This document shows, piece by piece, positions 51,555 to 55,830 of a stretch of 55,830 nt of DNA. A program made the translations under genes and the position numbers. The notes below the pieces were generated by a model. That model ran no database searches. It had not been told where the DNA came from and saw nothing but the letters and a program-made list of their open reading frames with translations. Source of the stretch: Gammaproteobacteria bacterium (GTDB taxonomy: Bacteria > Pseudomonadota > Gammaproteobacteria > S012-40). The DNA is taken from NCBI GenBank assembly GCA_015487785.1, contig WFPC01000006.1, positions 1 to 55,830 on the forward strand. The letters run 5' to 3'. Each line of letters starts with the position of its first letter. Position 1 is the first letter of the stretch.

Positions 51555-52628
51555 ATGGCCCGCATAGTCTGCTTGCTGCTGTTGTTCCTGAGCGCCCTGC
51601 CCCTGCAGGCGCGCGAAGTGCCACGCAATATCGTGCTGGTGATCGGCGACGGCATGGGCCTGGCCCAGATCAGCGCTGCCCACAGCCTGCGCTCGCAACT
51701 GGCGTTGGGCCGGTTTCCTGTCATCGGCCTGGTGGCCACCGCCTCGGCCGATGAGCTGGTGACCGACTCGGCGGCCGCCGCCACCGCCCTGGCCAGCGGG
51801 CACAAGACCCGCAACCAGGCCATCGGCATCGACCCCGCCGGCCGTCCCCTGCCCAACTTGGTGGAACGTGCCCGCGCCCGCGGCATGGCCACCGGCCTGG
51901 TGGTCACCTCGCGTATCACCCACGCCACCCCTGCGGCCTTCGTGGCCCACGTACCCCACCGGCGCCAGGAAACCCGCATCGCCGAGCAACTGGCCAATAG
52001 TGGAGTGGAACTGCTGTTTGGCGGTGGTCGCGACATGTTCTTGCCTCGCCTCCAGGGCGGCCAACGCAAGGACGGCAAGAACCTGCTCCAGCGCCTGGCC
52101 CGCAGCCACCACCTGGCCAACGACGCGAAGAGCTTTGCACGCCTGGACAGCCTGCCGGCGGTGGCCCTGCTGGCCATGCAGGCTCTCCCCCGGGCTGGCC
52201 AGCGGCCGGTTCCCCTGGCCCAGATGACGACCAAGGCACTGGAACTGCTGGCGCGCGATGAGGATGGTTTCTTCCTCATGGTGGAAGGCTCTCAGATCGA
52301 CTGGGCCGGTCATCGCAACGATGCCCGCTGGGTGGTGCAGGAAACCCTGGACCTGGATAGCACCGTGGCCCACGTACTGGATTTCGCCCAACGTGACGGC
52401 AACACCCTGGTACTGGTCACCGCCGATCACGAAACCGGCGGCCTGGCCCTGGAAGGGCGCGCCAGCGAACAGGAGTTGGAAATCGACTTCACCACCCATG
52501 GCCACACTGCCAGCCTAGTCCCCCTGTTCGCCTTCGGACCCGGTGCGACCCTCTTCGCCGGCATACTCGACAACACGGACATCGGCCAGCGCCTGTTGGA
52601 ACTGATCGGGCAAAAAAGCAGCCCATGA
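51555..52628 (+). CDS. Exported alkaline phosphatase (PhoA family)
   Basis: A 357-residue protein with a signal peptide (1-19, ending LQA) and the alkaline phosphatase fold. It has IVLVIGDGMG (metal Asp32), VTDSAAAATALASGHKT (nucleophile Ser72), SRITHATPAAFVAHV, MVEGSQIDWAGHRND (metal Glu/Asp/His), TADHETGGL and THGHTASLVPLFAFGP (last metal His). It is shorter than E. coli PhoA (471), as are many marine and environmental forms. It releases phosphate from monoesters in the periplasm or outside the cell. The C-terminus (LLELIGQKSSP) has no GlyGly-CTERM tail, although the gene is coupled by ATGA to a rhombosortase gene. Confidence 0.93.
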   Translation: MARIVCLLLLFLSALPLQAREVPRNIVLVIGDGMGLAQISAAHSLRSQLALGRFPVIGLVATASADELVTDSAAAATALASGHKTRNQAIGIDPAGRPLPNLVERARARGMATGLVVTSRITHATPAAFVAHVPHRRQETRIAEQLANSGVELLFGGGRDMFLPRLQGGQRKDGKNLLQRLARSHHLANDAKSFARLDSLPAVALLAMQALPRAGQRPVPLAQMTTKALELLARDEDGFFLMVEGSQIDWAGHRNDARWVVQETLDLDSTVAHVLDFAQRDGNTLVLVTADHETGGLALEGRASEQELEIDFTTHGHTASLVPLFAFGPGATLFAGILDNTDIGQRLLELIGQKSSP

Positions 52629-53197
52629 AGCATCTGCTACACCGCTACTGGGTGGCCCTGGCTCTGGGGTTGCTGACCGCTCTCATCGCCGCCGCCGGCG
52701 ACCACCTGCAACTCGCCCTGCGCTACGACCGACAAGCCATCGGCGAGGGCGAATGGTGGCGGCTGTTGACGGGGCACCTGGTCCATTTGAGCAGCGGTCA
52801 TCTGCTCATGAACCTGCTGGGAGCGGGGCTGGTGGTGGTGTTTTTCTGGCCGTTGATGAGCAGTGCTGCCTGGCTGGCGCTGATACTGTCCAGCGGGGTA
52901 TTCATCGGTCTGGCCATTTTCCTGTTTCATCCCCAAGTAATGTGGTATGTGGGCCTGTCGGGCATCATCCACGCCCTGTTCATCGCCGGCGGGCTGGCGG
53001 ATCTGCGGGTTCGCCCCTGGGAAGGACGGTTGTTTATCGGATTGGTGACGTTCAAGCTGGCCTGGGAACAGGTCCTCGGCCCCCTGCCCGGCTCGGAACG
53101 CAGCGCCGGCGGGCCGGTGTTGGTGGACGCGCATCTCTACGGCGCCCTGGCGGGCTTGGCATTCTGGCTCCTGTGGCGCCGCTGGCAACACCGCTGA
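52625..53197 (+). CDS. rrtA: Rhombosortase (rhomboid-family intramembrane serine protease)
   Basis: A 190-residue six-helix membrane protease of the rhombosortase type. It has EGEWWRLLTGHLVHLSSGHLLMN (the rhomboid GHLxxN region), catalytic Ser112 in YVGLSGIIHALF and catalytic His170 in VDAHLYGALAG. Rhombosortases cleave the C-terminal GlyGly-CTERM anchors of exported proteins before release or lipid attachment. None of the proteins in this window ends with such a tail, so its substrates must be encoded elsewhere. It is coupled to the phosphatase gene by ATGA. Confidence 0.88.
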   Translation: MKHLLHRYWVALALGLLTALIAAAGDHLQLALRYDRQAIGEGEWWRLLTGHLVHLSSGHLLMNLLGAGLVVVFFWPLMSSAAWLALILSSGVFIGLAIFLFHPQVMWYVGLSGIIHALFIAGGLADLRVRPWEGRLFIGLVTFKLAWEQVLGPLPGSERSAGGPVLVDAHLYGALAGLAFWLLWRRWQHR

Positions 53198-53199
53198 AC

Positions 53200-53655
53200 T
53201 CAGTTTTGGTTCTTCTGCACCACCCGTTCGGCCAGGATGGCGGCGATGTTGCGCATAATGACATAGCCCATGCGCGGATATTTACCCACCAGGTCGTGCA
53301 GGATCTCGGCATAGAGTTGCAGCAACACGCAGTCGCTGCGGGTCACCGCCGAAGCGGTGCGTGGTATACGGCTGACCAGGCTGATCTCGCCCAGGATCTC
53401 GCCGGCCTGCATCACGTGCACGGTGCCCACGCCTTCGACATTGATATTCACCTCGCCGCTGAGCAGGATGAACATGCTAGCACCATAGTCTCCCTGCTTG
53501 AACAGAGTCTCACCCTTGGGCAACGACTTGCTGCTGCACATGGACAGCACCTTGAAATACTCATCCTCCAGCAGACCCTTGAATACCGGCAGTTTCTTCA
53601 GAATGTGCACGGCCTTGGCCCGGGCCGCCAGTTTCTCCGAGGTACGTTCCATCAT
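53200..53655 (-). CDS. Cyclic-nucleotide-binding-domain protein
   Basis: A 151-residue protein made almost wholly of one cNMP-binding (CAP_ED) domain: LPVFKGLLEDEYFKVLSMC, FKQGDYGASMFILLSGEVNI, the phosphate-binding-cassette-like GEILGEISLVSRIPRTASAV, and a C-terminal helix (DLVGKYPRMGYVIMRNIAAI). There is no HTH domain, so it is not a Crp-type regulator. It could bind cAMP or c-di-GMP, or act as a structural sensor. ATG at 53655 has GGGAG nine bases upstream and was preferred over upstream open sequence. It lies 74 bases after purF. Confidence 0.88.
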   Translation of the reverse strand: MMERTSEKLAARAKAVHILKKLPVFKGLLEDEYFKVLSMCSSKSLPKGETLFKQGDYGASMFILLSGEVNINVEGVGTVHVMQAGEILGEISLVSRIPRTASAVTRSDCVLLQLYAEILHDLVGKYPRMGYVIMRNIAAILAERVVQKNQN

Positions 53656-53729
53656 GCGCTCGATCTCCCATGAGCGGGCTCTACACCCTACCTGTGAGAG
53701 ACTATCGGCTGCAAAAGGCCTAACCTGAA

Positions 53730-55241
53730 TCAACCGTCGTTGTGCAGCTCCATCACCTGGGCGTCTTCCCGCGTCTTGCGCGCCTTGGCAGCATCGTTGC
53801 GCAGAGCCTCCAGGTGTTGCAGATATTCGGGGGTGACATCGCCGGTGACATAGACACCATTGAAACAGGAGGCATCGAACTCCCGCACTCCGCTCTTGCC
53901 GTGGCGTACCGCCTCCACCAGATCGTCGAGATCCTGGTAGACCAGCCAGTCGGCCCCAATGGCCTCGGCGATCTGCTGTTCGTCGCGCCCGTGACCGATC
54001 AGCTCCTCGCGGGTGGGCATGTCGATGCCATAGACGTTGGGATAGCGCACCGGTGGCGCGGCGGAAGCAAAATAGACCTTGCGTGCGCCGGCATCGCGCG
54101 CCATCTGGATGATTTGCTTGGAAGTGGTACCGCGCACGATGGAGTCGTCCACCAGCAGCACGTTCTTGTCACGGAATTCCAGGTCGATGGCGTTGAGCTT
54201 CTGGCGCACGGATTTGCGCCGCTGTTTCTGCCCCGGCATGATGAAGGTGCGACCGATGTAACGGTTCTTGATGAAACCCTCGCGATATTTCAGCCCCAGC
54301 CGGTAGGCCAGTTGCAGGGCCGTGGTACGGCTGGTATCGGGAATGGGAATCACCACGTCGATATCGTGGTCGGGAAATCCGGCCTGGATCTTGCGCGCCA
54401 GGTATTCACCCATGCGCATGCGCGCGCGATAGACGGAAATGCCGTCGATGATGGAGTCGGGCCGGGCGAAATAAACATATTCGAAGATACAGGGCGTGTG
54501 TCGGGTCTTCTCGGCGCATTGCTGCATGGCGAAACTGCCGTCGCGACCGATGAATACCGCCTCGCCCGGGCGCAGGTCGCGGATCACCTCGAAATCCAGC
54601 GCATCGATGGCCACCGACTCCGAGGCGATAATGTATTCCTCGCCCTGCGCCGTGTGGCGCTTGCCCACCACCAGTGGCCGGATGCCGTGGGGATCACGAA
54701 AACCCACCACCCCGAAACCCGTGATCATGGCCACCACCGCATAAGCGCCGCGACAGCGCCGGTGCACCGCCCGGATGGCGGTGAAGATGTCCTGCTCGTT
54801 GAGTTCCAGCTTGCCCAGTTGCTGTAGTTCATGGGCCAGCACATTGAGCAGGATCTCGGAGTCAGAATCGGTATTGATATGACGCAGATCGTCGCGGTAG
54901 ACCTGTTCGCGCAACTCCTGGGCATTGGTGAGATTGCCGTTGTGCGCCAGGGAGATACCATAGGGCGAATTCACATAGAACGGCTGCGCCTCCGACGACG
55001 AGGACGAACCCGCGGTGGGATAGCGCACATGGCCGATGCCCATGTCACCGCGCAGGCGCAACATGTGATGACGCTGGAACACGTCGCGCACCAAGCCGTT
55101 GTCCTTGCGCAGATGCAGCCGCCCGCCCTCGCAAGTGACAATGCCGGCGGCATCCTGACCCCGGTGCTGCAGCACCGTCAGCGCATCGTAGATCGACTGA
55201 TTGACATTACCGTGGGCGACTATGCCGACGACTCCACACAT
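53730..55241 (-). CDS. purF: Amidophosphoribosyltransferase PurF
   Basis: The first committed purine enzyme, making phosphoribosylamine from PRPP and glutamine. The 503 residues start [11 protein letters not shown], with Cys2 as the Ntn glutaminase nucleophile and no propeptide. They continue with [81 protein letters not shown] and the PRPP loop [17 protein letters not shown]. Length equals E. coli PurF (505). It is downstream of cvpA by 16 bases, the standard gammaproteobacterial order. Confidence 0.97.
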   Translation of the reverse strand: MCGVVGIVAHGNVNQSIYDALTVLQHRGQDAAGIVTCEGGRLHLRKDNGLVRDVFQRHHMLRLRGDMGIGHVRYPTAGSSSSSEAQPFYVNSPYGISLAHNGNLTNAQELREQVYRDDLRHINTDSDSEILLNVLAHELQQLGKLELNEQDIFTAIRAVHRRCRGAYAVVAMITGFGVVGFRDPHGIRPLVVGKRHTAQGEEYIIASESVAIDALDFEVIRDLRPGEAVFIGRDGSFAMQQCAEKTRHTPCIFEYVYFARPDSIIDGISVYRARMRMGEYLARKIQAGFPDHDIDVVIPIPDTSRTTALQLAYRLGLKYREGFIKNRYIGRTFIMPGQKQRRKSVRQKLNAIDLEFRDKNVLLVDDSIVRGTTSKQIIQMARDAGARKVYFASAAPPVRYPNVYGIDMPTREELIGHGRDEQQIAEAIGADWLVYQDLDDLVEAVRHGKSGVREFDASCFNGVYVTGDVTPEYLQHLEALRNDAAKARKTREDAQVMELHNDG

Positions 55242-55257
55242 CAGCTACCTCCAAATC

Positions 55258-55752
55258 TCAAGAACGATACACGAAGCGGCTGGCGATATCGGCCGGCAGG
55301 AAATCCCGCAACCACAGCGCCAGGGGCTCGAACTGGTTCAACAATATCGACTCCTGCCACCAGGGCTGCAGGGGAAATTCGGTCAATCCGGCCAACAGGA
55401 TCAACACCGCCACGATGATGCCACCGCGCGCCAGACCGAACAGCATGCCCAGCATGCGGTCGGTGCCACTGAAGCCGGTGCGCTTGACCAGTTGCACCAT
55501 CAGGCGGTTGAGCAGCGAGGCCGCGATCAGGCAGGAAATGAACAGGATCATGAAGGCCGCGCCGCTGCGCAGGGGTTCGCTGGTGATCTGCCCGGCCAGC
55601 AGGCCTTCCAGGGCCGGGGTGTAGTTGATCGCCACCCACAGCGCCACCACCCACGCCGCCAGGGACATGAGTTCACGCACGAAACCCTTGAGAAAGCTGA
55701 TACCGGCGGAAAGGAGCAATATCCCCAGAATGGAGAGATCGATGACGGTCAT
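55258..55752 (-). CDS. cvpA: CvpA family membrane protein
   Basis: A 164-residue inner-membrane protein with four predicted helices: IDLSILGILLLSAGISFLKG, LMSLAAWVVALWVAI, FMILFISCLIAASLLNRL and GMLFGLARGGIIVAVLILLA. It was named for colicin V production and is linked to envelope homeostasis. ATG at 55752 gives the conserved MTVIDLSILG start; an in-frame ATG at 55779 lacks homology. The 78 bases beyond it to the window end show nothing I can assign. Confidence 0.94.
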   Translation of the reverse strand: MTVIDLSILGILLLSAGISFLKGFVRELMSLAAWVVALWVAINYTPALEGLLAGQITSEPLRSGAAFMILFISCLIAASLLNRLMVQLVKRTGFSGTDRMLGMLFGLARGGIIVAVLILLAGLTEFPLQPWWQESILLNQFEPLALWLRDFLPADIASRFVYRS

Positions 55753-55830
55753 GTGGGAACGAGGCCTTGGTCTGCACATCCACCGGAAAGCGGCGAGTAT
55801 ATCAAAGCACCAAAGCGCATGGCTACTGGC

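Overview
The window is GC-rich, densely coded DNA from a gammaproteobacterial chromosome. The core proteins (IlvD, PyrD, PurF/CvpA, RlmKL, ArgA, TsaB, YoaA-type helicase, Uup, DeaD) are all of the gamma-proteobacterial type. Rhombosortase, AmrS, NasA and a SulP transporter point to an environmental, possibly Chromatiales/Ectothiorhodospira-like lineage, but that placement is an inference. I see no rRNA, tRNA, CRISPR array, prophage or replication origin. Many neighbouring genes are joined by 4-base ATGA/GTGA/TTGA overlaps, so translational coupling is widespread.

Layout. 1-2586 (+): the 3' part of the radical-SAM gene amrS and the RNA helicase deaD. 2640-7930 (-): a tight four-gene operon for a Sel1-repeat exported protein, an LTA-synthase-like membrane sulfatase, a GCS2-type carboxylate-amine ligase and an M14 AstE/AspA-like deacylase. 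8074-11334 (+): DAHP synthase and rlmKL. 11360-15064: a SulP transporter (-), a small membrane protein (+), and cobU-cobT (-). 15230-17320 (+): a ceramidase-like anchored protein and a YugP-like zinc peptidase, whose 3' end overlaps a convergent phosphodiesterase gene. 17280-22390 (-): phosphodiesterase, pyrD, a Rap1a-like exported protein, ppiB and ilvD. 22600-26762 (+): argA coupled to a large metallopeptidase/propeller/barrel protein. 26772-29450 (-): nasA. 29589-31516 (+): pncA-pncB, the nicotinamide to NaMN salvage route.

31545-34443 (-) is the one decayed zone: a nitrobindin-like protein, a GGCT-like protein, a CpxA-type kinase remnant lacking its phospho-acceptor domain, a frameshifted IS3-type transposase remnant and a STAS-like protein. 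34664-40966 (+) is an iron/taxis block: an HBM-type chemoreceptor, then a Fur box and promoter in front of a FecA-like TonB-dependent receptor with its own exbB-exbD-tonB. 40958-43119 (-): a GIY-YIG protein and uup. 43250-44293 (+): a lipoate-ligase-like protein with an altered catalytic motif. 44295-47101 (-): an ABC1/UbiB kinase, a DUF6781-like helical protein and a group II truncated haemoglobin. 47241-53197 (+): a DUF6998-like protein, YoaA helicase, tsaB, a pentapeptide-repeat lipoprotein, alkaline phosphatase and rhombosortase. 53200-55752 (-): a cNMP-binding protein, purF and cvpA.

The only gene-free stretch longer than 300 bases is about 33313-33966. It holds the transposase remnant and two inverted repeats. 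No complete novel defence or mobile system is evident. The best leads are the four-gene envelope operon, the three-part outer-membrane protease, the residue-altered LplA-like and ceramidase-like proteins, and the decayed kinase locus.
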